Assembly: GCA_017427265.1 (NCBI GenBank) | Contig: JAFRTG010000004.1 | Span: forward strand, 1 to 64,000 | Direction: 5' to 3' | Origin: Oscillospiraceae bacterium | GTDB taxonomy: Bacteria; Bacillota; Clostridia; Oscillospirales; Ruminococcaceae | DNA length: 64,000 bases | Shown here: positions 18,801-26,291 of the stretch, piece after piece | How positions within the stretch are numbered: position 1 is the first letter of the stretch | Layout of the letters: every line of letters begins with the position of its first letter | Notes under the pieces: model-generated | The model's input: the letters and a program-made list of their open reading frames with translations, nothing else | What the model was told of the DNA's origin: nothing | Database searches by the model: none | Translations under genes and position numbers: made by a program

Positions 18801-19232
18801 TGCGCCGTCACCGATGCCGTCCAGATTCATCAGCGTATTGTTCCACTCATATTTCTTGGGCAGATCATAAAACAGATGCTCTGCGCCGACATTCTGCAGC
18901 GCCTTCTGTATCCAGATTTCCCGGTCGCCCATATCGCTCCCGAACAGAATGTATGCCGTCACGGTGTTGTCCGGCGTGCGCTCCAGCTTGCCCCGCTTGA
19001 TATGATCTGTGCTGCAAATCGCTTCGCCCTGCTGTTCCGTCAGCCCGGTGACGGTGAGATGATAGGGCGCCCTGCTGTAACAGGTATTTTCCAGACAGTC
19101 CATGCTAACGCTGTACAGCACAAAAATCATGGTCATGACTGCCACGGCGGCAATGATGCTGACGCAGGTGAAAACGGACTGCCTTTTCTGCGCTTTGATG
19201 TAGCGGGAAGCGAGCAGATTCTCATATTTCAT
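15810..19232 (-). CDS. FtsX-type ABC permease fused to an extracellular alpha/beta hydrolase
   Basis: A 1140-residue membrane protein. Residues 1-750 form two FtsX/MacB-like permease units: TM1 at about 18-40, an external domain, three more helices with YGVLQSIGATPEQI in the coupling region; then a second set with a large external domain (about 345-600) and NRRSELASLQCVGMTDRQL. After a short cytosolic stretch comes a ninth helix (about 776-797, SILAAAGAFILAIAGLRIY), then an alpha/beta hydrolase (about 810-1140) with nucleophile Ser912 in MPHSIAD, not the usual GxSxG, and His1116 in GDHGIFY. By topology the hydrolase lies outside. The start at 19232 follows GAGGAGG and overlaps the ATPase stop by 11 bases. 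Substrate unknown; a peptide or lipid-linked compound is plausible. Confidence 0.85.
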   Translation of the reverse strand: MKYENLLASRYIKAQKRQSVFTCVSIIAAVAVMTMIFVLYSVSMDCLENTCYSRAPYHLTVTGLTEQQGEAICSTDHIKRGKLERTPDNTVTAYILFGSDMGDREIWIQKALQNVGAEHLFYDLPKKYEWNNTLMNLDGIGDGAQLFRLRIFCIFFIFAILIAFALRMIIDTAFEVSSKERERHYGVLQSIGATPEQIVRIITYEGFRLCVIAIPFGLFAGICFAYLMYHVMVASGISELFQGMSNAKLALPFSVDPKMLLVAAVVGIVWVFLSAYGVGMRIIKKTPMEAINARANNVEKIKKRTLSGLLFGVSGSIASRNARREKKRFAITVLTLTVSITMFALFSSLTETAERSINGYIKAEVYEFNEEAADIDFELEIGNPQKGISYAEAVKAIQDSGLFENIAVDTFESFHSTENKGNIYARYVNREAYTQLFGRNAAVSYDELVSTGGYVYNINCKDYEQNAEQLQRGSLPVFSICMHLREDADTENMDYIDLLKYAEYEEKEQTLNILGSVSMKNEYDLLIGAIETHEKIGAEWFGMSFGTANAKFCFAGSSAEDYQYNAADYKKAKDWFEAHSEFDFVRMLNPDEPENNYGDFYGIKWKTHSILATVRAGVLMLNLLLALAALINLLNIISTGIANRRSELASLQCVGMTDRQLDRMAIIECLQFAGAAAIISAVICAVIIFGAESVLNTIIRDSFVDESEGTKKMLMNLVRIDHITPFMRVGFSALAAFAAGCITSLVMLRTQNRDSLTDQIRGSEMKLDTEKSHILRNSILAAAGAFILAIAGLRIYSVAAYHRDRNEYAKAGYLNLVDANGFKMNVYSTGAEHGKHTIVGLAGQASYAFPVETTKLNELLGKENTLVYPDCAGYGFSGDSLKPQTVEQIVEDYRAGLKNAGFEAPYVLMPHSIADLYALYWSMQYPDEVEAIIILDGTIPPKSELWQTYTAEEAFPSDEAAQAAMHKLVLRTWLGLNRLFPDKSEGGATQGAALFTDEQLRLSKLCNNRFWTAAFSSQILLEKQEVTHMGEILCPTDTPKLYFSTLYTCEEDVRAAIERMKADFEAEGKEFNSDPETAARAEWKQVEWEIEQAKSEENDFAEKIGNYRLEYVAGDHGIFYAQKPEQIASSILDFLAETTE

Positions 19233-19932
19233 TGCGATCAGCCTCCTCTGCGGCAGCGTTTGCTTCATCGGAAATGATTTTGCCGTCGCTGAGTACAAGA
19301 ATGCGGTCGCACTGCTCTGCGATGTTCTCGTCATGTGTGATGATGATAATAGTCTGCTTCAATTCTTTATTTGAGCGGCGGAATAATTCCATGATTTCAG
19401 CACTGTTTTTGCTGTCAAGGTTTCCGGTCGGTTCATCGGCAAGAATCACCTGCGGAGAAGAAAAAATCGCTCTGCCGATGGAGACCCTCTGCTGCTGACC
19501 GCCTGACATCTGCGAGGGAAGATGATCTTTCCGCTCTTTCAGTCCGAGCATGTCCAGTATTTTTTCGAGATGCTCTCTGTCGGGCTTTCGGCCGTCCATG
19601 AGCAGCGGAAGCGTGATGTTCTCCTCCGCAGTCAGAACAGGAATCAGGTTGTAAAACTGATAGATCAACCCGACCTGCCGTCTGCGGAAAATCGCAAGCT
19701 CGCGGTTATTCTGCTGAAAAACATCCTGCCCGTCCAGATAGATTTTTCCGGATGTCGGACGGTCAACTGCACCGATCATATGCAGCAGCGTGGATTTTCC
19801 CGAACCGCTTGCCCCGACAATCGCTACCATTTGTCCTTTCGGCACGCTGAACGATACACCGTCCACAGCCTTGACCTCGTTTTCTCCTTTGCCGTATACC
19901 TTGCAAAGATTCTCGACTTTTAACAGTTCCAT
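19222..19932 (-). CDS. ABC transporter ATPase, MacB/LolD/BceA type
   Basis: A 236-residue nucleotide-binding subunit for the FtsX-type permease encoded next. Walker A is GASGSGKST (40-48), followed by the Q-loop region IYQFYNLIPVLTAEEN typical of this subfamily, the signature MSGGQQQRVSIGRAI, Walker B VILADEPTGNLDS and the switch His in IIIITHDENIAEQC. Members power mechanotransmission, not classical transport: lipoprotein release, efflux through an outer partner, or peptide-antibiotic resistance. AGGAGGAACGCTT precedes the ATG. The gene is first in its operon. Confidence 0.95.
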   Translation of the reverse strand: MELLKVENLCKVYGKGENEVKAVDGVSFSVPKGQMVAIVGASGSGKSTLLHMIGAVDRPTSGKIYLDGQDVFQQNNRELAIFRRRQVGLIYQFYNLIPVLTAEENITLPLLMDGRKPDREHLEKILDMLGLKERKDHLPSQMSGGQQQRVSIGRAIFSSPQVILADEPTGNLDSKNSAEIMELFRRSNKELKQTIIIITHDENIAEQCDRILVLSDGKIISDEANAAAEEADRNEI

Positions 19933-19959
19933 AAGCGTTCCTCCTGTTCTTTTGATTCT

Positions 19960-20012
19960 ATTATACCAAGGTTACATGACAACAGCATTATCTGAATCTT
20001 ACAGTTTTGTCA
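19960..20012 (-). promoter_or_regulatory. Regulated promoter of the ABC permease-hydrolase operon with candidate operator
   Basis: Minus-strand TATAAT (19960-19965) has the extended -10 TGG but no good -35, as expected for an activator-dependent promoter. Upstream lies the near-palindrome TTACAGTTTTGTCA (19999-20012) and a related half-site TTACATGACAA (about 19971-19981). Spacing suits an OmpR-type regulator dimer, plausibly the regulator encoded at 15051-15725. Confidence 0.5.
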
Positions 20013-20104
20013 TGATAGCGCTCTGAGAAAAAAGGCTTTGCGTGTGATGACAGGTCTTTTCTGATGATGCATCTGCCGGCAAATTGAAGTACGATACAAA
20101 GAGA

Positions 20105-20137
20105 AAGGCTGCGCAACAGAATCGGTTACGCAGCCTT
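20105..20137 (-). terminator. Terminator after the GH9 gene
   Basis: AAGGCTGCG / CGCAGCCTT stem with a 15-nt loop, about 50 bases beyond the GH9 stop; the T tail on the minus strand is short. Confidence 0.6.
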
Positions 20138-20186
20138 ATCTTCAAATCATGATTGTCCGCTTTCATGCTTTGCGGGAGGTTCCGTA

Positions 20187-22553
20187 TTATTTGGAAGGTG
20201 CCAGTTCTTCAGCCGTAATCAGCTTCGCAATGTACTTGAGAATCTTTGTGGTATCGTCCGGTGTGACATTGCCGTCGCCGTCCACATCGGCCAGCTTTTT
20301 GCCGTTATCTGTGATTTTGGCCGTGGAATCACCGCTTGCAAACTTTGCGGTCAGAACCGCATCGGAGACATCAACATTGTCGCTCTCGTTTGCATCGCCC
20401 CAGAGGCCGTTAGCCGGTGTGCCCTTACCGTCAGAGGTCGTCGTAACAGTCGTTGTGGTGGTCGTTTTGACCGGTTCTGTTGTGGTTTCGGAAAGCGTTG
20501 TGGTCTCTTTGATGACTTCCTTTGTCGTGGTTGTCACAACAGGAGGATCAACATGCTGCGAGCCGTTCGGCGACGGGCTTGCGCTGATGGAGCCCTTTCC
20601 GGTTGTGCCATCCGGCTCAATGCCGTAGACCAGCGTACCGCTCTCATAAACAGTGATGTAAGGCGTTTTTTCGTTCTTGGTTCCGGAAAGTCCCTGCGCA
20701 GAATAATCATTCGTGCCGTCCCAGCCTTTACCGTAGTTCGGATAAACGAGCGCAAGCATGATTTCACACTGATGACGTCCTTCGGAGATCGGCAGGAATG
20801 CACGGCCGTCCGGGAAGGTGATTTCAACATAGTAGATGTTGCCGTCATACTTCTGCGGCTTGGAAATAACAGCGCTCTTGACGCCCTCGGATGCGTACAT
20901 ACCGGTCTGATCGCGGTCTACGCGCATTTCGATTGCGGTCGGATCAACGCCGCCGGCGATCAGTTCGCTCAGATCCATGTAATAGCGCATGGAGACATTG
21001 TCGATGCATCTTGCCGGCCAGCCGGTGTGATTCGTCATTTTCAGGCTGAGTGTCGAACCGCCGGAATCGTGTGTTGCCTTTGCCTCAACATAGAGCTCAT
21101 CGTCGCGGGTTTCCGGATACGGGAACTTGGGATCGCTCTTTCCGCCGTAGTCATTCAGCATTTTGCAGAGCAGTGCGGTATAACCGGCGTTATAGTCCGT
21201 AGCAACCTCGTTGTTGACGAAGTTGTTACGCTTGTCAACATAGGAGCCGTCCTCGTTCGGGCCGCCGACGAGTGCACCGTAGAGAATATGGCGGCTTTCC
21301 TCGGGAGATTCGTCGCTGTTCTTCCACGAGCAGTGTGCAGTACGGTGGTGCGGGTGGCTCGGTGCATTGTCAGCGAATCCGACAATATACGGAATCTTGT
21401 TACTGTTGTCGCCGAGTGTGTAATTGATCTGCTTTTCGTACAGGCTCTTGATCGCTGCAGCGTCGCCGTCGTCCTTCAGGAAATGGTCATACGCAACTGC
21501 TGCAGTGAAGCCGATGGAGTTTGCATAGCGCAGACAGCCCCATGTATCAACAAAGCAGAGACCGTCCTTGGTCTTTTTTCCGTCCTTGACCCAGTGCATG
21601 ATATGCTTCTTGGCCTGTGCCTTCCATTCTTCATCGCCGGTATTGATGGCATAGAGCAGCGTGCCGCCCTGCTGCACATCGTCCCAGCACTGTGCCCACG
21701 AATATTTCAGGCAGGTCTGGCCGTTTTCGTTGCCGAGATTCGGGATATAGGTCGCAGCCTTATCCAGATAGCTCTTGTCCTGTGTTGCGATGTACAGCCA
21801 GTTTGCACACCAGAACAGTTCATCATAGAAATGACTGGAACGGTAGAAGTTTTTCGCATCACTCAGCATATAAGTGTCGTCGCTGCGGTCTGCATCAGCC
21901 ATCTTGAAGAAATTGACAGCGTGCTTCAGATAGCCGTCAAGCACCGTCTGATCGACTCTGCCCTTGAGCGCAACGCTTCCGGCTGCCAGAGCTGCGCCCA
22001 TTTCCGCAGTGACGGCGCTGCACTTTCTGCCCTGGAGATGACCGCGGCCGTTGCCGACATTCTGTTCCTTCATGCCGTATTCGAGCAGTTCAACGGGTCC
22101 CCACCAGCTGTGGTCGTCCTGACCGACGCCGACCTGGAAAATTACTTTGTCACCAAGGTCGCATTCTGCAAGGTAATCCAGTACCCATTTCAGGTTGTTG
22201 ACATAGTTTGTCATTTCGCCAGCCTGTTCCACGCCGTCCGGGTACTCATAGAGTCCCCATGCAAGCATGGCTGCGGAATAGGACATAGGCAGATTGAATT
22301 TGACATGGTCACCGGCGTCGTACCAGCCGCCGTTCAGATCGTCACCGACCGTTGAATCGGCACGCCATTCCACACGGTTCCATTCCGGCAGGACGCCGGC
22401 CTGCTGACACTCATAGAAATAGAGCGACATCTGCAGTGCCTTCGCGTAGTCAAAGGCCGGTGCCGCGCTGACGGAGCCTGCCGGCATAGAGGACAGTGTT
22501 CCGCCAAGGACGGCAGCCGCAGCTGCGATTGCCGTCATTCGTTTTTTTCTCAT
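20187..22553 (-). CDS. Secreted GH9 endoglucanase with CBM3c and dockerin
   Basis: A 788-residue cellulosomal enzyme that cleaves beta-1,4 bonds in cellulose, probably in processive mode as in other GH9-CBM3c proteins. Order: signal peptide (1-30, ending VSAAPA); GH9 (alpha/alpha)6 barrel to about 475 with catalytic base region Asp79/Asp82 in GGWYDAGDHVKF, the conserved His in RTAHCSWKN and acid Glu449 in NNEVATDYNAG; CBM3c (about 485-640); a Thr-rich linker with runs of TTTT; and a C-terminal dockerin with two calcium loops, DANESDNVDVSD and DVDGDGNVTPDD. Length fits the theme. The dockerin is nearly the same type as in the GH43 gene beside it. The ATG follows AGGAGGGGAATTTTT; promoter at 22606-22634. 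Confidence 0.95.
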   Translation of the reverse strand: MRKKRMTAIAAAAAVLGGTLSSMPAGSVSAAPAFDYAKALQMSLYFYECQQAGVLPEWNRVEWRADSTVGDDLNGGWYDAGDHVKFNLPMSYSAAMLAWGLYEYPDGVEQAGEMTNYVNNLKWVLDYLAECDLGDKVIFQVGVGQDDHSWWGPVELLEYGMKEQNVGNGRGHLQGRKCSAVTAEMGAALAAGSVALKGRVDQTVLDGYLKHAVNFFKMADADRSDDTYMLSDAKNFYRSSHFYDELFWCANWLYIATQDKSYLDKAATYIPNLGNENGQTCLKYSWAQCWDDVQQGGTLLYAINTGDEEWKAQAKKHIMHWVKDGKKTKDGLCFVDTWGCLRYANSIGFTAAVAYDHFLKDDGDAAAIKSLYEKQINYTLGDNSNKIPYIVGFADNAPSHPHHRTAHCSWKNSDESPEESRHILYGALVGGPNEDGSYVDKRNNFVNNEVATDYNAGYTALLCKMLNDYGGKSDPKFPYPETRDDELYVEAKATHDSGGSTLSLKMTNHTGWPARCIDNVSMRYYMDLSELIAGGVDPTAIEMRVDRDQTGMYASEGVKSAVISKPQKYDGNIYYVEITFPDGRAFLPISEGRHQCEIMLALVYPNYGKGWDGTNDYSAQGLSGTKNEKTPYITVYESGTLVYGIEPDGTTGKGSISASPSPNGSQHVDPPVVTTTTKEVIKETTTLSETTTEPVKTTTTTTVTTTSDGKGTPANGLWGDANESDNVDVSDAVLTAKFASGDSTAKITDNGKKLADVDGDGNVTPDDTTKILKYIAKLITAEELAPSK

Positions 22554-22605
22554 AAAAATTCCCCTCCTGAATTTTGAACGCGGCCCGTATATGCCGCATG
22601 TTTAT

Positions 22606-22634
22606 ATTATGCCATAAATTTGCACAGATGTCAA
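22606..22634 (-). promoter_or_regulatory. Sigma-A promoter of the GH9 gene
   Basis: Minus-strand TTGACA and CATAAT with 17-bp spacing and extended -10 TGG. It is back to back with the GH43 promoter, the two -35 boxes being about 57 bases apart, so one regulator site between them could serve both. Confidence 0.75.
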
Positions 22635-22690
22635 GATATTTTCTGTACGTTTTCCGCAACAAACAGTCATTCCCATCTGACAATCAGGCA

Positions 22691-22719
22691 TTGACACATG
22701 CGAGGGTATGGCTTATAAT
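22691..22719 (+). promoter_or_regulatory. Sigma-A promoter of the GH43 gene
   Basis: Perfect TTGACA and TATAAT, 17 bp apart, about 34 bases before the ATG; GGGGGAATCTGA supplies the ribosome site. Confidence 0.85.
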
Positions 22720-22752
22720 AAAAATACAGACCATATATAAGGGGGAATCTGA

Positions 22753-25620
22753 ATGAAACTGAAAAAATGGGTCTCCGCGCTGACGGCCGCTGTGCTTTCG
22801 CTGACAGCATTTGCTGTACGGCTTCCGGATGTACACGCAGCCGAATATTCTGCGCAGAAAACCCGCGTATCCGTGCATGATCCTTCTGTGATCCGCGATC
22901 CGAAATCCGGCACGTATTATGTGTTCGGTTCGCATATTGAAGCGGCAAAATCCGCGGATCTGCAGAACTGGAAATCCTTTGCAAACGGCTATGCGAAAAC
23001 GAACAACAGGCTGTTCGGCAATCTTTCCGAGAATCTGAAACCTGCATTTGCATGGGCTGGCGAGAATCTGGAGGACTGCGAAGGCGGATTTGCGGTATGG
23101 GCGCCGGACGTTGTCTGGGATGCCGACTATCTGAACAGTGATGGCAGCCGCGGAGCCTATCTGATGTATTTCTGTACGTCGTCCACGTATATGCGCTCTG
23201 TGATTGCCTTTGCGACGGCGCAGAATATCGAGGGGCCGTATACCTTTGCAGATACGCTGATCTATTCGGGCTTTACGGACAATGACAGCTTTGCGACCAG
23301 CTCTACGAAAAATGTCAACCGCAAATACACGAGCACGAACATTGATGAGCTGATTGCACAGGGACAGGTGACATATAACAACAGCTGGTTCCGGAACCAT
23401 AATTTTAACAATCAGCTGTTCCCGAATGCGATTGACCCGACAATCTACTATGACACTGCCGGCAGAATGTATATGTGCTACGGTTCGTGGTCAGGTGGTA
23501 TTTTCACTCTGGAAATCGACAAACAGACCGGAAAATGCATTCACCCGAAGAGCGGTACTACCTCGGACGGCCGGATGGTTGACAGCTATTTCGGCACAAA
23601 GATTTCCGGCGGATACGGAAAATCCGGCGAAGGGCCGTTTATCGAGTATAACGCGGAAACCGGCTTTTACTATCTGTTTGTGACCTACGGCGGACTGACC
23701 TCGGCCGGCGGCTACAATATGCGTGTCGGGCGTTCCAGAAACCCGCTCGGTCCGTTTACGGATCCTGCCGGACGGAACATGGTGCTGCCGGAGAACCCGA
23801 ATCTGAATGCGACCGGTCTGAAGCTGATGACGAACTATATGCTGCCGAGCCTGCAGCGCGCTTATATGGCCTGCGGACATAATTCCGTGCTGCGCGACGA
23901 TGACGGGAAATGGTATCTTGTCTATCATACGCGCTTCGACGACGGTGCAGAATACCATGAGGTGCGCGTTCATGCACTGAATTTCAACGAGGCCGGCTGG
24001 CCGGTCGCCGCACCCTACGAGTACAGCGGGGATGACTGGTCGGAGAACGGCTATGAAGTCAGCGCACTGGCCGGAACATATGCATTTCTGAATCACGGAA
24101 CCGGAACCGATGGCACAATCACCAAAACTGCGGATATCACGCTCAATGCAGACGGAACGGTTTCGGGCGCTGTCAGCGGCACATGGCAGGAAGCCGGCAG
24201 CGGATGCGGCGGCACGCTGACAATCGGCAAGGTGAAGTACCGCGGTGTTTTCCATGCGCAGTATGATGAGAGCGGAACCGGCAAGCGGGTCATGACCTTT
24301 ACCGGCTGCGGCAATGACAATCAGACAGTATGGGCTGTGCAGTCAGCTCCGTGGAACGGAAGCGAACGCAATCCGCTGTACAATCATATCGGAAGCGGAA
24401 TGCTGTTTTATGACAAAAATGCGTCTCCCGATCTGACCGGCGCAGTTTATGTCGGAGATACCGGTTTGCTCAGCAATGTACCGTATCTGCTGACGAATGT
24501 CAACAGCGGTCTGCTTTTGAGCACTGCCGATGCTTCCGCAGAGGAAGGAACAAAGCTCGTGCAGTGGGCACCTGCCGGTTCCAAATCCGGTGATCCGCAC
24601 CAGAATTTCCGCATTACCGATGCAGGAAACGGCTATTGCCGGCTGACAACGATGATTGATGAGACCAAGTGCGTTGCGGTCGCGGGAATGAGCGCAGAGA
24701 ATGCCCTCGATATTGAGATCCAGACCTATACCGGCGCGGACAATCAGCTGTGGAAGCTGGTTCGTTCGGGCGATTATTACGGGATTGTCTCAAAATGCTC
24801 CGGAGATTCTGCGGGACTCGATGTCTATGAGTGGTCCACGGAAAACGGCGGCGCAGTCAAGCAATGGGAATTCTGGGGCGGCGAATGCCAGCTCTGGAGG
24901 ATTACGCCGACCTATGCAATGATTCCCGCCGGTTTTTATGCGCTGCGCAGTGTGAACGGCGGACAGTTTGCAGGATCGTATGACGGGAGTGTTGTACTGC
25001 GCCGCAAGCCGGAAATCTGGCAGCTGAGTGCTGTTCCGGACAGCGGCTTGAAGATGCTCTCAGACAGAAACGGTTTTTGCATGACAGCTGCCGGACAAAC
25101 AGAAGGTGCGGCTGTTGTCCTGAAACGCGAACCCGTCGGTGATGCGCAAAGCTTTTCTGTCTGGTGCAATGCGGACGGAAGCTATTCGGTTCTGCCGGTG
25201 ACTGCTGACGGAAAAGCTGCCTTTGATGAAGCAGGAACCGATCTTGCGACCGGTGATCCGATTGTGCTGAAACCGTATACGGAAGCCGTATCGCAGCGGT
25301 TTGTACTGATACCCGCGAAAATGCCGGAACCCGATCCGCCTGCTGTTACAACGACGCTCACAACTGCGACAACGGAAACAACAACAACCACCACAGTATT
25401 GCAGAAGCGGATGCCCGGAGATGCAAACTGTGACGGCGTCATTGATGTATCAGACGGCGTGCTGGTCGCAAAATTCGCGTCCGGCGATTCGACTGCGCAT
25501 ATCACAGATCAGGGGATCCGCAATGCAGACTGCAACATGGACAGCAATGTCACGACAGATGATCTGACGCTGATTCTCAGGCACATAGCTAAAATCAGTC
25601 TGCTGCCCGGAACGGAGTAA
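22753..25620 (+). CDS. Secreted GH43 (endo-arabinanase-like) with ricin-type CBM and dockerin
   Basis: A 955-residue extracellular enzyme. Signal peptide at 1-30 (cut after VHAAEY region); a five-bladed GH43 domain to about 430 with base Asp43 in VHDPSVIRDP, the pKa-tuning Asp in AIDPTIYYD and acid Glu293 in SGEGPFIEYN; a small beta-barrel of the kind that follows GH43 endo-alpha-1,5-arabinanases (about 440-535, GTYAFLNHG to TVWAVQS); a ricin-B/CBM13-like region (about 575-720, with QLWKLV and QLWRIT); a further ricin-like stretch to 850; a Thr-rich linker; and a dockerin with loops DANCDGVIDVSD and DCNMDSNVTTDD. The likely substrate is arabinan side chains of pectin, although other GH43 activities remain possible. 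Confidence 0.9.
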   Translation: MKLKKWVSALTAAVLSLTAFAVRLPDVHAAEYSAQKTRVSVHDPSVIRDPKSGTYYVFGSHIEAAKSADLQNWKSFANGYAKTNNRLFGNLSENLKPAFAWAGENLEDCEGGFAVWAPDVVWDADYLNSDGSRGAYLMYFCTSSTYMRSVIAFATAQNIEGPYTFADTLIYSGFTDNDSFATSSTKNVNRKYTSTNIDELIAQGQVTYNNSWFRNHNFNNQLFPNAIDPTIYYDTAGRMYMCYGSWSGGIFTLEIDKQTGKCIHPKSGTTSDGRMVDSYFGTKISGGYGKSGEGPFIEYNAETGFYYLFVTYGGLTSAGGYNMRVGRSRNPLGPFTDPAGRNMVLPENPNLNATGLKLMTNYMLPSLQRAYMACGHNSVLRDDDGKWYLVYHTRFDDGAEYHEVRVHALNFNEAGWPVAAPYEYSGDDWSENGYEVSALAGTYAFLNHGTGTDGTITKTADITLNADGTVSGAVSGTWQEAGSGCGGTLTIGKVKYRGVFHAQYDESGTGKRVMTFTGCGNDNQTVWAVQSAPWNGSERNPLYNHIGSGMLFYDKNASPDLTGAVYVGDTGLLSNVPYLLTNVNSGLLLSTADASAEEGTKLVQWAPAGSKSGDPHQNFRITDAGNGYCRLTTMIDETKCVAVAGMSAENALDIEIQTYTGADNQLWKLVRSGDYYGIVSKCSGDSAGLDVYEWSTENGGAVKQWEFWGGECQLWRITPTYAMIPAGFYALRSVNGGQFAGSYDGSVVLRRKPEIWQLSAVPDSGLKMLSDRNGFCMTAAGQTEGAAVVLKREPVGDAQSFSVWCNADGSYSVLPVTADGKAAFDEAGTDLATGDPIVLKPYTEAVSQRFVLIPAKMPEPDPPAVTTTLTTATTETTTTTTVLQKRMPGDANCDGVIDVSDGVLVAKFASGDSTAHITDQGIRNADCNMDSNVTTDDLTLILRHIAKISLLPGTE

Positions 25621-25622
25621 AT

Positions 25623-26198
25623 ATGGAACTGCTGACATTGAATGAATCTGAGATCGAAAATGTATATTTATCCCGCATGAAGCAGGATTTTCCGCCGGAT
25701 GAGCTGAAACCGCTTGACACAATCTTCCGTGCGCTGCGCTGCGGACAATACCGCTGCATCGGCCTTTCCGACGGCGAAAAGCTGCTCGGTTATGCGTATT
25801 TCATCATTTTGCGATACGATAACCGCATCACCCTTTTATTGGATTATTTTGCGGTTGATGCCGCTCTGCGCGGACATGGAATCGGAACGGCCTTTCTGCA
25901 AAAGCTGCCGGAGCTTTTTCCCGATGCAGATACTGTGCTGATCGAGGTCGAGCGGCCGGATGCCGCGGAAACAGACTCGGAACGGGCATACCGGTGCCGC
26001 CGCAAGTCGTTTTATCTGCGTGGCGGATGCAGAGAAACCGGACTGAAAGCACGCATCTTCGGCGTCCCGTATGACATTCTGCAATATCCGCTTGCGGCAG
26101 AACCCGACACGGATGCATTGCGTGAACGCTATGATGCCTGCTATCGGCAGATTCTGACAAAGCAGCTTTATCTTGCAAACATTGAGATTGAAACCTGA
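25623..26198 (+). CDS. GNAT-family N-acetyltransferase
   Basis: A 191-residue acetyltransferase-like protein. The acetyl-CoA binding motif appears as VDAALRGHGIGTAFL near residues 79-93, preceded by the beta strands GYAYFIIL and LLLDYFAV, so a soluble CoA-dependent acyltransferase is likely. It starts two bases after the GH43 stop, with CGGAG inside the end of that gene, and is therefore co-transcribed with GH43. The pairing with a secreted arabinanase may be accidental; the acceptor is unknown. Confidence 0.85.
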   Translation: MELLTLNESEIENVYLSRMKQDFPPDELKPLDTIFRALRCGQYRCIGLSDGEKLLGYAYFIILRYDNRITLLLDYFAVDAALRGHGIGTAFLQKLPELFPDADTVLIEVERPDAAETDSERAYRCRRKSFYLRGGCRETGLKARIFGVPYDILQYPLAAEPDTDALRERYDACYRQILTKQLYLANIEIET

Positions 26199-26201
26199 CT
26201 G

Positions 26202-26236
26202 AAAGCACCCGTCAATCTGATTGGCGGGTGCTTTCA
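26202..26236 (+). terminator. Terminator after the GNAT gene
   Basis: A 17-bp stem, GAAAGCACCCGTCAATC with GATTGGCGGGTGCTTTC (one G-U pair), nearly loopless at its top. It separates the GH43 transcript from the ATPase gene. Confidence 0.75.
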
Positions 26237-26291
26237 TGCATGATGCAAGTCTTTGCTGCATATCGTTGTTCAGAAAGGGGGCTTGCAGATT

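Noticed and set aside
20553-22355. 600-codon plus-strand frame across the GH9 gene
   Set aside because: It lies antisense to an enzyme with all catalytic motifs and shows no domain.
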